Translations under genes and position numbers: made by a program
DNA from: Chloroflexota bacterium
GTDB taxonomy: Bacteria > Chloroflexota > Anaerolineae > J036 > Brachytrichaceae
Direction of reading: 5' to 3'
Length of the DNA stretch: 63,185 bases
Assembly: GCA_025354985.1 (NCBI GenBank)
Contig: JANXLU010000056.1
Coordinates: forward strand, 1-63,185
Shown here: positions 11,201 through 19,437 of the stretch, in pieces
Layout of the letters: every line of letters starts with the position of its first letter
Numbering within the stretch: the first letter of the stretch is position 1
Notes under the pieces: model-generated
Told to the model about the DNA's origin: nothing
Database searches by the model: none
Seen by the model: the letters and a program-made list of their open reading frames with translations, nothing else

Positions 11201-14200
11201 GTGGCGGTACTGCCCGGGGTGATCGTTATAAAGCGGATGCTGTCGATGCCATCCGGGACGCCGGTGGTGATGCCGCCGATGTTTCCGGCGGTGTCTTTGC
11301 CATCGGTGTAGCCCTCGGGCTGCAGCTCGGTGAGCGTGTAGATCCCCGGGCGCAGGTTGCCAAATGCGCCCGGCCCGATCGTGGTGAGCGTGAGCTGCAC
11401 GCTGGACGAGAGGTCGTCCGTGCCGGACAGGATCATCGTGGCCGCGACATAGGGCTCGCAGCTTGAGGCGCAATCCAGCGTGCCGTTGTTGTTCAGGTCA
11501 TAGAAGGCGTAGGTTTGCAGCGCGGCGGGCGGCAGCTCGGCAAAGCGCAGCCCATTGATCGTCTGCCCTGCGGGCACGGTGAGCGACAGCAGGTCATTAG
11601 CCAGCACGGAGCCGCCGATGCCAGCGAAGTCCGCGCCATCGAGATATCCCGCAGGCTGGGTCTCGCTGAGCACGTAGCTGCCTGCGGGAACGCCCGAGAA
11701 ATAAAATATGCCAAGGCCATCGCTAAGGGTGGTGGCGGTAAAGGGGTTGCCCGCGGTGCCGCTGAGCGTAAGCCGCACATTGACCAAACCGTAGTCGGCG
11801 GCGGCGTTAATAATGCCGTTGTTGTCGATATCTTGGAAGACGTTTCCTGCGATCTGCGGGCGCTCGGCGAACAGGTAGTTTTGCCCGGAGGTGTTGAGGT
11901 TGCCGGGCCCGACCAGGATGAAGCTGATGCTGTCGTTGGTGCTGGTGATCCCGCCGAAGGACCCCGCGGTCACGATGCCATTAAGGAAGCCGGCCGGCTG
12001 CTGTTCGGTAAGCGTGTAGCTGCCTGCGCGCAAGCCGCCAAAGGCGAACGTGCCATTGGCGATCGAGCGCGTGCTGCTTAGCACGGGAGCGCCGTTGTCA
12101 TCCACGCCTCTAAGCGTGACCGTGACCCCTGCTATGCCGGGCGCGGAACAGCACTGCAGGTTGCCGACCACATCCACCAGCACGTAACCGGAAAGAGACC
12201 ATGGCGCGAGCAACGCAAAGTTGTAGCCGCTAACGAGCGTGCCGGCTGTATACGTCAGCGAGACTTCGGTGCGGCTGACCACGCTTCCCCCGCCAGTGCC
12301 TATGACGGCAGTGCCTGCGAGCAGCCCGGGGCCGGGGACTAGCGACAGCCGGTAATTGCCTGCGGCCACGCCGCTGAAGGAATAGTCACCGGCTGCGTTG
12401 GTCGTGCGCGTGTAATAGTTGCTGACGCTGGTGCCAGAGAGCACAACAACGAGATTGGGCAGACCCACATCGCAGTACCCAAAGCAGCTGATCACTCCGT
12501 TGTTATCGTAATCCCGGAAAACATTGCCGGAGAGACCATCGTGCCGCTCCGCAAAAAGGTAAGGCGCGTAGTTTTGTGCAAAGGGCAGCGTGATGCTGAG
12601 GATTTGATCGGGATCGACGGGCACGCCCGTGGAGTAGTAACCGCCGGTGTTGTAGTTGTAAATCTGCGGCGCAGCGTCCGGGCCATCGGTGTAGCTCAGC
12701 GGCTGGGTCTCGACCAGTGCATACGTGCCCGGGCGCAGATTGCCAAAGTTAAAGCCGGGTTGGACTGGTGTGTAGCACTGGTTGCTGCTGGCGTAGGAGC
12801 ATAGAAAGGCCAGGCTGGTGGTGACAATGTTGACCGTGTGGCCCAGATCATCGGTTCCGGTCAGGGTGACCGTGGTGCTAAGCGTGGTCTCACCGCTGTT
12901 TAGCGCGCCATCGGGCGCGCTGTCATAGAACACATAGCCCTGAATCGAGGACGGCGTATATTCGTTAAAGTTGTAGCCATCGCCGCGACCTTGATCCGGG
13001 AACACGATGCCACTGATGACATTCGTGCCGCTGATTCCGCCCAGCGTGCCCACCATCGTGGGTGTGAATGAGTCGAGATACCCGAGCGGCTGTTGCTCGA
13101 CGAGGCTGTAGGTGCCCGACAGCACATTCTCAAAGAAGTAGTAGCCGTTTGTGCGGCTGAGCGCGGTGCGCGAAACCGGCGCGCCGGCGGTGGTGGCGCC
13201 CGTGAGGATGATGGTGGTATTCGGGACCGCGGCCGTAGCGTTATCGCGATACACCACCCCGGAAAGCCCGATCAGGCGCTCGCCGAAATAGAACGGGCTG
13301 GCCGTGCCGCCCGAGGTCACAGTTATATTGGTAAACGCGTTGATGCCGCTGACCGCCCCGGCGACAAAGGTAGACGCTGTTCCATCGGAATAGCTGATTG
13401 GCTGGGTTTCGGTGATCGCATACAGTCCCGGGCGCAAACCGATGGCGTTGTAGTTGCCATTGACGTCGCTGGTGCTGGTGATTAGCGCGGTGGGCCCCAG
13501 GTCCGTGACGCCCGTGATGGTAATGATCACGCCAGGGATGCCGGGTTCATTAATGTCTTGCCCGTCACCATTGACATCATTGAAGACCACGCCGTAAATG
13601 GCGCCGTTGTGATATTCGGCGAAGTTATAGTTTCGGCCGAGCTGACCGGCCGCGTACGTGACCGAAGAAATATAGACGCCGGACGAAACGCCGGTGGTGA
13701 CGCCATTGAGCGTGCCCACCTGTACCGCGCTGTCGAGAAAGCTCAAATTTACCGGCATGCTGCGGCTGAGATGATAGGTGCCGGTAATGGTGTTGGAGAA
13801 GTTGTAAAACGCTGTGCCGTTTAACAGCGTTGTGCGGGTAACCGGGTTGCCCAGGTAATCTTGTCCCAGTAAGCTGACCTGGGGGAATGGTGCGTAATAT
13901 GTGCCAGTGGGATAGTCGAACGCCGGGTCCAGCACGCCGTTGTTGTTCAGGTCTTCATAGATATAACCGCTGATCCCGGGCTGCGATTGCGCCAGCTGGC
14001 CGAGGTAGCCGGTGCCACCCGAGGTGAGGGTGATGTTCGTAACCACACCGATGCCGGGAATGCCATTGGTGCCAAGCGAACTTGGTCCCAGGATAAACCC
14101 GGGCGCAGGCGAGACCGTGGCCGTGTAGCTGCCCGGACGAACCGGGTAAAACGTGAACTGACCATAGAACGTGGACAGCGTGGTGGTGAGCACTGGTGCA

Positions 14201-15447
14201 CCGAGGTCATCGACGCCGGCGAGCGTGACCGTTATGTTCTGCAGGTTGGCGTCCCACGCTCCCTCATATAGACCGGTGCCATTGCGATCTTCATACACCT
14301 GGCCAAAGGACTGACCGGGCTGCACTGCGGCGAAGTTGTAGTTAAAGCCCAACGTCGGCGTGCTGACCACGGTGATGTTCTTGATGACGTTTGTAAGCAC
14401 GGCCGTCCCGCCCAGCGAGCCGATCTGCATGCGACCATCGAGATATTGACCACTGGCGAACGGGGTGAGCCGGGTAAGCGTATAACTGCCCGGGCTGCTG
14501 AGCGCAAAGGAATAGAAGCCGGAGTAGTTGGTGGTTGTGCTCCGCGAAATGACAGCGCCCAGCGCGTCCACGCCGGTGAGTTGGATTTGAAAGGCCGGGC
14601 TTCCGATTCCATATTCGCTGGATGGCTGGAACTGGCCGTCGGCATTGCCATCCTGAAATACATTGCCTTGCAGACCAGGGAGCCCTGCGAGGAAGTCATA
14701 ATTATTGAGCGAGGTGCCAAAACTGAGCGAGATGCCACGCGTGCTCGTGACTCCGGATTGCGCCGGGCTGCCGTACGGGGACAGGCTGTGCGTCCAATAG
14801 ATATTCGGCAGCGCCGGCACGGTGATTGTGAACTGGCCGGCGCGGACCGGGGCGAACGAGTAGCTGCCATCCGAGGCGGTGGTCGTGGTGATCACCGGGT
14901 GCGCGCCATTGTCATCCGTGCCGCTTAGGGTGAGTACCGCGCCGGCGACCGGCTGATCGGGAGGGCCGAAGCCATAGGAATTTCCGCCATCTGCATCGAT
15001 ATAGGCGCGTCCGGCGATCGCAGCCTGCAGGTGCTGCGCGAAGTTGTAATCGGTGCCGTTGGCCGAACCATCGATGGTTATCCCCCGGATAACGTAGGCG
15101 CCGACGGCCGTGCCTGCGAGCGAACCCGCGCTAGCAGGGCCACTGACAAAATTGGCCGGCTGTGACGCAGTCAGAGTGTAGCTGCCCGGAGGGACAAGGG
15201 TAAAGTTATACGGGCCGGTCTGGTTGCTGAGAACGGCCTGATACACCGCGCCAAGGCTGGTGCTCCCGCTCAACGTGATGACATAAGGGAAGTACACGCC
15301 AAATTCCGTCGTGCTGGAATACACGCCGTCATTATTCAGGTCGACATACATGATTCCAGAGACGGTAATGTTGGCCTCGGTGGACGCCTGGGCAATACCC
15401 GCGCCAACGGCGCTGGCGAATAGCAACGCCAGCAGGATAGTTTTCAT
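5248..15447 (-). CDS. Giant secreted adhesin-like protein with 24 SdrD/Cna-B-type repeats
   Basis: About 3,399 residues from the ATG at 15447, chosen because it begins a classical signal peptide (MKTILLALLFASAVGAGIAQAS); an in-frame start 61 codons upstream would bury it. I count 24 repeats of roughly 110-120 residues, each starting like LSGYVYRDLNNNG (calcium-loop type DxNxxG), followed by a LSGTDDLG-like strand and a GSYTLTETQPxGYxDG-like strand: SdrD B/Cna-B fold. After the repeats come a choice-of-anchor L-like domain (FFSEEFPEF, FNDSFDMYLDG), a DUF11-like strand-rich domain, a cohesin-like domain, a Thr/Pro tract and the terminal motif VLLPLIL. Likely a surface stalk or adhesin; calcium stiffening is inferred from SdrD. 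The downstream protease shares the cohesin ending. No membrane anchor or LPxTG seen. Confidence 0.82.
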   Translation of the reverse strand: MKTILLALLFASAVGAGIAQASTEANITVSGIMYVDLNNDGVYSSTTEFGVYFPYVITLSGSTSLGAVYQAVLSNQTGPYNFTLVPPGSYTLTASQPANFVSGPASAGSLAGTAVGAYVIRGITIDGSANGTDYNFAQHLQAAIAGRAYIDADGGNSYGFGPPDQPVAGAVLTLSGTDDNGAHPVITTTTASDGSYSFAPVRAGQFTITVPALPNIYWTHSLSPYGSPAQSGVTSTRGISLSFGTSLNNYDFLAGLPGLQGNVFQDGNADGQFQPSSEYGIGSPAFQIQLTGVDALGAVISRSTTTNYSGFYSFALSSPGSYTLTRLTPFASGQYLDGRMQIGSLGGTAVLTNVIKNITVVSTPTLGFNYNFAAVQPGQSFGQVYEDRNGTGLYEGAWDANLQNITVTLAGVDDLGAPVLTTTLSTFYGQFTFYPVRPGSYTATVSPAPGFILGPSSLGTNGIPGIGVVTNITLTSGGTGYLGQLAQSQPGISGYIYEDLNNNGVLDPAFDYPTGTYYAPFPQVSLLGQDYLGNPVTRTTLLNGTAFYNFSNTITGTYHLSRSMPVNLSFLDSAVQVGTLNGVTTGVSSGVYISSVTYAAGQLGRNYNFAEYHNGAIYGVVFNDVNGDGQDINEPGIPGVIITITGVTDLGPTALITSTSDVNGNYNAIGLRPGLYAITETQPISYSDGTASTFVAGAVSGINAFTNITVTSGGTASPFYFGERLIGLSGVVYRDNATAAVPNTTIILTGATTAGAPVSRTALSRTNGYYFFENVLSGTYSLVEQQPLGYLDSFTPTMVGTLGGISGTNVISGIVFPDQGRGDGYNFNEYTPSSIQGYVFYDSAPDGALNSGETTLSTTVTLTGTDDLGHTVNIVTTSLAFLCSYASSNQCYTPVQPGFNFGNLRPGTYALVETQPLSYTDGPDAAPQIYNYNTGGYYSTGVPVDPDQILSITLPFAQNYAPYLFAERHDGLSGNVFRDYDNNGVISCFGYCDVGLPNLVVVLSGTSVSNYYTRTTNAAGDYSFSGVAAGNYRLSLVPGPGLLAGTAVIGTGGGSVVSRTEVSLTYTAGTLVSGYNFALLAPWSLSGYVLVDVVGNLQCCSAPGIAGVTVTLRGVDDNGAPVLSSTRSIANGTFAFGGLRAGSYTLTEQQPAGFLNGIVTAGSFGGITSTNDSISFILVGPGNLNTSGQNYLFAERPQIAGNVFQDIDNNGIINAAADYGLVNVRLTLSGTAGNPFTATTLSDGLGIFYFSGVPAGSYVLSETQPAGYLDGADFAGIGGSVLANDLLSLTVPAGQTINGLRFAELPPAALQTYAFYDLNNNGTLDCASSCEPYVAATMILSGTDDLSSSVQLTLTTIGPGAFGNLRPGIYTLTELQPEGYTDGKDTAGNIGGITTGVPDGIDSIRFITITPGSTATGYSFGERRTGLSGYVYRDLNNNGAREGGEAGIIYAVIELTGTQFNGALVDVFVSTSDLGYYSFGNLLTGTYRISEYQPIAYLDGLETVGTISGTVRGTAGADYFDVSYNAGEFGVEYNFGELPPASVLAQVYFDANNNGAYDGVDSAIPGASMLISGTDDLGHAVSATLFTDISGVARFGGLRPGTYGLIETQPTGYSDGIDCLQPGNLLCSTPPDADAFTGITLAPGQNAATYAFGERKVGLSGHVYIVSYSGGAPTGQHVAQYRVDMILSGTTYLGGNVIKTAATDINGFYSFGALITGTYQIIEASQPLLSVDGPDVPGTLGGVAGPIGTDVITVSYNAAGSAFGENYDFTELPQGILGGYVYYDIHKDGRFLWTGCDPRGPHDFLCDPRPNDLVWEPGGIETPVYVDTSLAALRNGPVTIIISGIDDLSDTVWITGATNSNGRFEFDLLRPGTYTITEVQRETDVDGLVGRINAPMAVTGTNIVRGIVLSPGLVSGAVFGEDPSLTGYTYQDDNDNGLFERVVISQCSVPENGIGNVSLRLTGIDIYNHTVDRQTSSYTPPVPTPPQTECDRGYFFFGSLVTGTYTLIETQPAGYGDGKDTIGTGGGLTTTNDIIDRIVFTPGHTITGYLFGELKNVIEGVIFTDRNGNGALDLGEGGTNTSAQIRLTGIDDLAHLVTQTVTTNYRYQFAALRPGTYTITLLGNPPGYTYEGEQLGSGTGGSVVTPGVFGGLAITPGGSAFGTGYNFAEVISASIAGAVFYRPFLDSGLGVASMSGLPLALSGASGAVLSTTVTDALGSYVFGKLSPGAYTITLLSVPLGYSDRTATVCGGPSGNGTVMSTRSIVSIPVQFGDQVQGCQFLTGPVLTGRVFADANLDGLFTPGENGIYATEVDLTGTLASGGVLSQSVTTNEFGEFAFAGLLTGSYQIREPQPSGFFEGAFTAGTLGGVTGTLAVSSGIDVISGIVYTPNLIGANYWFGELAPASIDGLAFFDANSNGTFEPPTNGLDFGIPATVTLEGVNDLGAHVLYTQSNSIPGYHFGGLRAGVYTLTEQQPAGFTDWIDCTGCTNGNVTNDRIGQIQLGWGSALYNYNFAERRAGIIGTVYADYNNNGVFEPYLFPPGRAEGGIVSVTMLLRSTTNAVFSTTQTGYGGAYQFAELPPGTYIVCKQADPPGFASGKASVGSNLGGAADPLGACISGIQIGAQLFGTDYNFGELPASTLSGRVYVDANNNGSPEQNEQGIGGVTMTLSGVTLVGAQPVLQITLTAATGAYAFTGLDLGVYAIHETQPAYANGKVTAGTVDGAPNGVAVQNDNNIIGITLNTVADGKNYNFGERNSGVTGFVYWDANLNNTRDITGTSEPGLYPVAMALHGRDNQNNPVNLTTQTGLDGAYSFDVPPGAYMVQETPPFGFISGAVNVGTVGGVTVGTVGANNVINGIVLGASGPGLNYNFAARAPSAADFATAMGIAPAWLLSGTIEGDGPTPLDAALKVGVGTTIIQQFPIEGGSYAYLGTGNMILADQPNNAPDSFGLGLHGAASLTLHVPANATCMSVDFKFFSEEFPEFRGSAFNDSFDMYLDGVPFARDALGNRISINTVFAANAANAAGSTYDGATPRLRAQVPVTPGATSVFSLTITDVGDPLHPANIDSYDSGVFLDRFRFGNPVVGGCEPGVVLPVAVSVRETVNTLPFCGTNTNITVPPGTEVTYCYAAQNTGELTLTEQSLTTTVNGDLLYFNPVTLAPGDRMTQTWSQVLENSVLDTSVWTAYSGTVSTTATSSANVNVVRFIPDPTHANLHVSPGSEVITKGVPITVDILISDVWDLGAAEFKLSFNPAVVSVTRVSDGGFIGSSGRTVQPIAADIGATSIRFAAATYGPGPGPQVLGVLARLSILPVGNGVSGLSLSEILLGSTRGLAITPASTDGQVFTLLPADTPTATPTPTPTATATRTPTPTATATPAAAQHRVLLPLILQDAAQVRAAV

Positions 15448-15566
15448 GCGTAGTTGCACTTGTACTGCATCGTGCCACGGCGCGCAAGGGACATTTGGCC
15501 TAGGGCCCCCCTGTAATCTTCCTGGCGGCTGTTGTCTTGATTCCACTGCAACCCCATTACAGACTA

Positions 15567-15594
15567 AATATGCCGTGCGTGTGCCTTTTGTCAT
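15567..15594 (-). promoter_or_regulatory. Weak candidate promoter for the adhesin-protease operon
   Basis: Reading the minus strand, ATGACA (15589-15594) is followed after 16 nt by CATATT (15567-15572). Matches to consensus are 5/6 and 4/6. It would leave a leader of about 110 nt before the giant gene. The rest of the 15448-15641 gap shows no gene. Confidence 0.28.
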
Positions 15595-15629
15595 CTGCAT
15601 TTGCCGAATGCGGTGGTGATTGTGTGACA

Positions 15630-15635
15630 TAGAAT
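15630..15635 (+). promoter_or_regulatory. -10 box TAGAAT, 6 nt before the aldo/keto reductase ATG
   Basis: TAGAAT matches TATAAT at 5/6 positions and ends 6 nt before the start codon at 15642, so the first transcribed base would fall at or next to the ATG. No Shine-Dalgarno sequence is present. A leaderless mRNA is the simplest reading. No good -35 is visible. Confidence 0.5.
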
Positions 15636-15641
15636 CGCTGC

Positions 15642-16619
15642 ATGCGAACGAGAATATTCGGCAGACTGGGTTGGCAGGTGTCCGAGATCGGGTTTGGCGC
15701 GTGGGCGATTGGTGGCGGTTGGGGCGCGCAGAGCGACGCCGACTCGCTGGCCGCGCTCCATCAGGCGCTTGATCTTGGCGTCAACTTTATCGACACCGCC
15801 CAGGGCTATGGCAATGGACATAGTGAACGGCTGATCGGCCAAGTGCTGCGCGAGCGCCGTGGTGAGAGCATCTACGTGGCTACCAAGGTTCCGCCCGCAC
15901 CCGGTGCATGGCCGCCCGCGCCGCATGACCGTATCGAGGATCGCTACCCGGAGCGCTATTTGCGCGAGCGTGTCGAGCTCAGCCTGCGTCAGCTGGGGGT
16001 GGATCGGCTGGACCTGTTGCAGTTGCACACCTGGACGCGTGCATGGAACAAGAATCCGGTGGCGCTGGAGACACTTCGTACGTTGCAAAAGGAAGGCAAG
16101 ATCGGCGGCATCGGCATCAGCACGCCGGAACAGGATCAGAATGCGCTGATCGGGTTGATGCGTGGCGGCTGGCTGGATGCAGTGCAGGTGATTTACAACG
16201 TGTTTGAACAGGAGCCGGCCGCAGAGTTCCTGCCGGCGGCGGCCGAGCATCAGGTGGGCGTGATCGTGCGCGTGGCGTTGGATGAGGGGTCGCTGGGCGG
16301 CAAATGGACACCGGCCACGACCTTCGGCGCTGATGATTTTCGCAGCCGCTACTTTGCCGGCGACCGGCTGGCGCGCACTCTTGCGCGGGTGGACCAGGTC
16401 AAGCAAGCCATCGGGGCGGAGGAAGCCAGCCTGCCGGTCGCCGCGCTCAAATTTGCGCTCAAGCCCGGCGCGGTGTCCACGGTGATCCCCGGGATGCGCA
16501 ATCCACAGCAGGCGCAGGCCAACTGTGCGGTCGGTTCCGCGCCGCCGCTTAGCGATGCGCTTGAGACGCGTCTCCGCGCCTTCAACTGGCTGCGCGGGAA
16601 TTGGTACGCGGGCAAGTAG
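15642..16619 (+). CDS. Aldo/keto reductase
   Basis: NADPH-dependent cytosolic oxidoreductase of the aldo/keto reductase superfamily, 325 residues. The catalytic tetrad is intact: Asp51 and Tyr56 (FIDTAQGYGNG), Lys82 (VATKVP) and His129 (LQLHTW). The N-terminal GFGAWAIGGGWG and the later GIGISTPEQ strand fit the TIM-barrel layout, and the C-terminal AVSTVIPGMRNPQQ is the usual cofactor-binding end. Members of this branch are often annotated as general stress or YhdN-like reductases; the natural substrate cannot be read from sequence. It is a single gene, divergent from the giant adhesin and convergent with msrA. The start follows a TAGAAT box by 6 nt. Confidence 0.9.
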   Translation: MRTRIFGRLGWQVSEIGFGAWAIGGGWGAQSDADSLAALHQALDLGVNFIDTAQGYGNGHSERLIGQVLRERRGESIYVATKVPPAPGAWPPAPHDRIEDRYPERYLRERVELSLRQLGVDRLDLLQLHTWTRAWNKNPVALETLRTLQKEGKIGGIGISTPEQDQNALIGLMRGGWLDAVQVIYNVFEQEPAAEFLPAAAEHQVGVIVRVALDEGSLGGKWTPATTFGADDFRSRYFAGDRLARTLARVDQVKQAIGAEEASLPVAALKFALKPGAVSTVIPGMRNPQQAQANCAVGSAPPLSDALETRLRAFNWLRGNWYAGK

Positions 16620-16786
16620 GCACACCGCCCATCAATACTGATGTGGCACAGGTCAGATCTATTACTGGCACGCCGCCGGCGTCTACGTCCACCCATCCCA
16701 ACCCGCGCGTAGCGTGAGTTCATCCCGGGAATTATCTGGATTTGGTGAGTGGCGCGGGCAAGCCTATTTCGTTGTAGGGTCCGGGG

Positions 16787-17374
16787 CTACTGCTTTAACC
16801 GCGCCGTAAACATCTTGCGGAACTTGGCGACCTTGGGCGCAATCACCACCCGGCAGTAGCCGGCGTTTGGATTGTTGGCAAAGTATTCCTGATGATAGTC
16901 TTCCGCCACGTAAAACGGGACGAGTGGTGACACCTCGGTGACCACTGGGTTGTTATAGAGTTTTGCCGCGTTTACTTCCGCGATCACGGCGCGCGCGGTG
17001 GTCAGTTGTTCGGGCGAGCTGTAGAAAATAACGGACCTGTATTGCGTGCCGCTGTCCCCACCTTGACGATTCAGCGTGGTTGGATCGTGCGCCACAAAGA
17101 ACACTTTCAGCAGGTCGTGGTAGCTCAGGATTGCCGGGTCAAACGTGACCTTGACAACCTCGGCGTGACCGGTATCGCCATTGCACACCGCCCGATAGCT
17201 TGGGTTCTTAACCGATCCGCCCGAGTAGCCGCTTTCAACGGACTTTACACCCTTCAACTCGTCGAACACGGCTTCCACGCACCAGAAGCAACCGGCCCCA
17301 AGTATGGCGGTTTCGAGGGTCGCATTCATCGGGTGACTGTTGGTTGGTTCAAGAATAGTTGGTTGAGTTGTCAT
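16787..17374 (-). CDS. msrA: Peptide-methionine (S)-S-oxide reductase MsrA
   Basis: Repairs methionine-S-sulfoxide in proteins using thioredoxin. The hallmark GAGCFWC with the catalytic Cys is present, followed by GVKSVESGYSGG, SYRAVCNGDTGHAE (substrate-binding Asp/Glu/His region), HDPTTLNRQGGDSGTQYRS and the C-terminal AEDYHQEYF. The start at 17374 gives 195 residues; an in-frame ATG at 17329 gives a more typical 180-residue enzyme beginning just before the conserved core, and is a fair alternative. The frame is open further upstream to 17467, but that extension has no family similarity. The 16620-16786 gap to the convergent reductase gene shows no terminator or gene. Confidence 0.93.
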   Translation of the reverse strand: MTTQPTILEPTNSHPMNATLETAILGAGCFWCVEAVFDELKGVKSVESGYSGGSVKNPSYRAVCNGDTGHAEVVKVTFDPAILSYHDLLKVFFVAHDPTTLNRQGGDSGTQYRSVIFYSSPEQLTTARAVIAEVNAAKLYNNPVVTEVSPLVPFYVAEDYHQEYFANNPNAGYCRVVIAPKVAKFRKMFTARLKQ

Positions 17375-17543
17375 GGTTGTTCTATTGTCACCATTTGTGT
17401 TGCGACGTTGTGACGATTCTGTGAGTGGCTCGTTAATGCGGAGTCCGCCGGATTGGCTGCCTTGCATACTCTGACGGATAGATTAACTGTTCTTAACATT
17501 GTAGATACTCTGCTTTAAACCGCCCGACACATGCTCACCGGGC

Positions 17544-18515
17544 ATGGTGACGGACGCTCAAGCCAATGACTCAACACTTGTTGCGAACGCAATGGAAAGG
17601 CGCACGGCCTCATCCAATTCTTTTGTGCCAAGGCAGCTTGCACCAGTCCTGCGCACTGTGATCTACGCCGGCCCGGCGTTGGTCTTTTTTATCCTGTTTT
17701 CTTATGTCCCGTTTTTTCGCTCAATCTACCTGTCGCTTTTTGTGACCGATGCCGCGGGCGAGGCTGTGCGATTTAACGGTTTGAACTATTACATTCGCAT
17801 CCTGGGTTTGGATGATCAGCCGCGCTTTATGCAATCAATGCTGACGTCGGCCAAGTTTGCCTTGATGGTGGTGCCGGCTAGTATCGTGGCTGGGTTGGGT
17901 CTGGCCTGGCTGGCCGCGGTAAAGCTGCCGTATATCAAAGTATTTCGCACGATTTTTACCGGCAGCCTGGCCATTTCCATCGCCAGCGCCGGGGTCATCT
18001 GGGCGATGTTGTATAGCCCGGTGATTGGGATCACCCGGCCCCTGATGGATGTGCTTAAGCTTGCAAGCCCAAGTCTGCTCGGGAGCTCGGTAACCGCGCT
18101 GTTTGCAGTCGCTGTTGCCACCGTGTGGACAAGCCTCGGGTTTAACTTTGTCATCACGCTCGCCGGAATTCAGGCCATCCCACAGGATGTGTATGAGAGC
18201 GGTCTGCTGGACGGCGCCACCGGGTGGACCGCGTTCCGCACACTGACCCTGCCATTGCTTGCGCCCACATTGCTGTTCCTGCTTGTGGTGAATTCGATCA
18301 GCAGCTTTCAGGCTTTCACCCAGTTTAACGTGCTCATCGGCAACGAGGGACCGGAGAGCAGCACCAACGTGTTTGTGTTTGCCGCCTTCAAGACGTTCTG
18401 GCTTGAAAACCGCTATGGGTTCGCCTCGGCCATGAGCATAGTGCTGTTTGTCGTGTTGTTCGTGCTGACTCTGATCCAGTTTCGCGGGCTTGACCGTCGC
18501 GTGCACTATCAATAA
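17544..18515 (+). CDS. ABC transporter permease, UgpA/MalF type
   Basis: Inner-membrane permease subunit, 323 residues, with about six hydrophobic segments. The cytoplasmic EAA loop that docks the ATPase is visible as YESGLLDGATGWTAFRTLTL followed by PLLAPTLLF. The family (carbohydrate uptake-1) imports sugars or glycerol-3-phosphate. It is first in a cluster with a second permease (3 nt after), a UgpB-like binding protein and a TIM-barrel isomerase; no ATPase gene belongs to this cluster. The 17375-17543 gap upstream is AT-richer with TAGATACT-like sequence, but no clear promoter. The ATG at 17544 lies in the loop of a small TCACC/GGTGA hairpin. Confidence 0.87.
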   Translation: MVTDAQANDSTLVANAMERRTASSNSFVPRQLAPVLRTVIYAGPALVFFILFSYVPFFRSIYLSLFVTDAAGEAVRFNGLNYYIRILGLDDQPRFMQSMLTSAKFALMVVPASIVAGLGLAWLAAVKLPYIKVFRTIFTGSLAISIASAGVIWAMLYSPVIGITRPLMDVLKLASPSLLGSSVTALFAVAVATVWTSLGFNFVITLAGIQAIPQDVYESGLLDGATGWTAFRTLTLPLLAPTLLFLLVVNSISSFQAFTQFNVLIGNEGPESSTNVFVFAAFKTFWLENRYGFASAMSIVLFVVLFVLTLIQFRGLDRRVHYQ

Positions 18516-18518
18516 ATC

Positions 18519-19373
18519 ATGACGGCACAAAAACCATTTCCCCGGAACGGTTCAGGCAGGTCGCGCGCGACCGTGGTCATCCAGTATGTGTTGCTGGTCG
18601 CCGCGTCGCTGCTCGTCATCTTCCCGCTGCTCATATCGATTTCAGTCGCGCTGCAGGGGCCGGTTGTGGCGCCAAATCTGTTGCCGACCCCTGGAAACCT
18701 TGACTTTGGGATTTTTGCCCAAGTCTTTCGTGATGAACCCAACCTGGCGCGCTGGATCCTCAATTCATTTGTCGTGGCCACCGTTGTCACGATGGGCGTC
18801 ATCGTTACATCGTCTTTGGCTGCCTACGCGCTCTCACATGCCGGCTTTGCGGGTCAGGCCATCGTGCTCTTTCTCGCGCTGGGCACATTGATGATCCCGT
18901 TTGAAGCAACGATCATCCCCAACTTTCTATTTATCAGCAGCCTAAAGCTGCGGAATTCCTTTCCGGGTCTGATCATTCCCTTTTTGGGCAGCGGGTTTGG
19001 CATCTTTATGTTGCGTCAATACTTCCTGACGATCCCCCGCGAGTTATATGACGCGGCCCGGATTGATGGCTGCAGCGATATTCGGTATCTCTTTTCCATC
19101 CTCGCGCCATTGTCCATGCCCGCGCTGGCGACCCTGGCAATTTACACATTTCTAAACACCTACAACCAGTATTACTGGCCGTTGCTGATTACCGATACCA
19201 CGGAATGGCGCACCACCCAGGTGGGCATTTCCATCTTTCGCAGCGCGGAGTATCAGGTGTTTAATGCGCAAATGGCGGCCAATCTGATCGTGATGCTGCC
19301 AACCCTTGCACTGTTGGTTTTGGGTCAGCGCCAGCTGGTTCGCGGTCTTACAGCCGGAGCCGTCAAAGGCTGA
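18519..19373 (+). CDS. ABC transporter permease, UgpE/MalG type
   Basis: Second permease of the Ugp-like importer, 284 residues with six hydrophobic segments. The EAA motif reads YDAARIDGCSDIRYLFSIL then PLSMPAL, the classic MalG/UgpE form with the Gly three residues after Asp. It starts 3 nt after the stop of the partner permease, so the subunits are translationally coupled. The C-terminal part (TYNQYYWPLLITD) resembles UgpE, where the periplasmic loop contacts the binding protein. Together with the binding protein at 19438 this supports uptake of a sugar or a glycerol-phosphate compound. Confidence 0.87.
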   Translation: MTAQKPFPRNGSGRSRATVVIQYVLLVAASLLVIFPLLISISVALQGPVVAPNLLPTPGNLDFGIFAQVFRDEPNLARWILNSFVVATVVTMGVIVTSSLAAYALSHAGFAGQAIVLFLALGTLMIPFEATIIPNFLFISSLKLRNSFPGLIIPFLGSGFGIFMLRQYFLTIPRELYDAARIDGCSDIRYLFSILAPLSMPALATLAIYTFLNTYNQYYWPLLITDTTEWRTTQVGISIFRSAEYQVFNAQMAANLIVMLPTLALLVLGQRQLVRGLTAGAVKG

Positions 19374-19437
19374 GCGACCCTCCAAGTTTTGCCAGTCCGG
19401 TAAATCAAACGTTAATAGCCAAAGGAAGAAAATAATC

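Noticed and set aside
5248-15447. Regular similar segments as a DNA repeat array.
   Set aside because: The repetition is at protein level with strong divergence; it is domain repetition, not a satellite.
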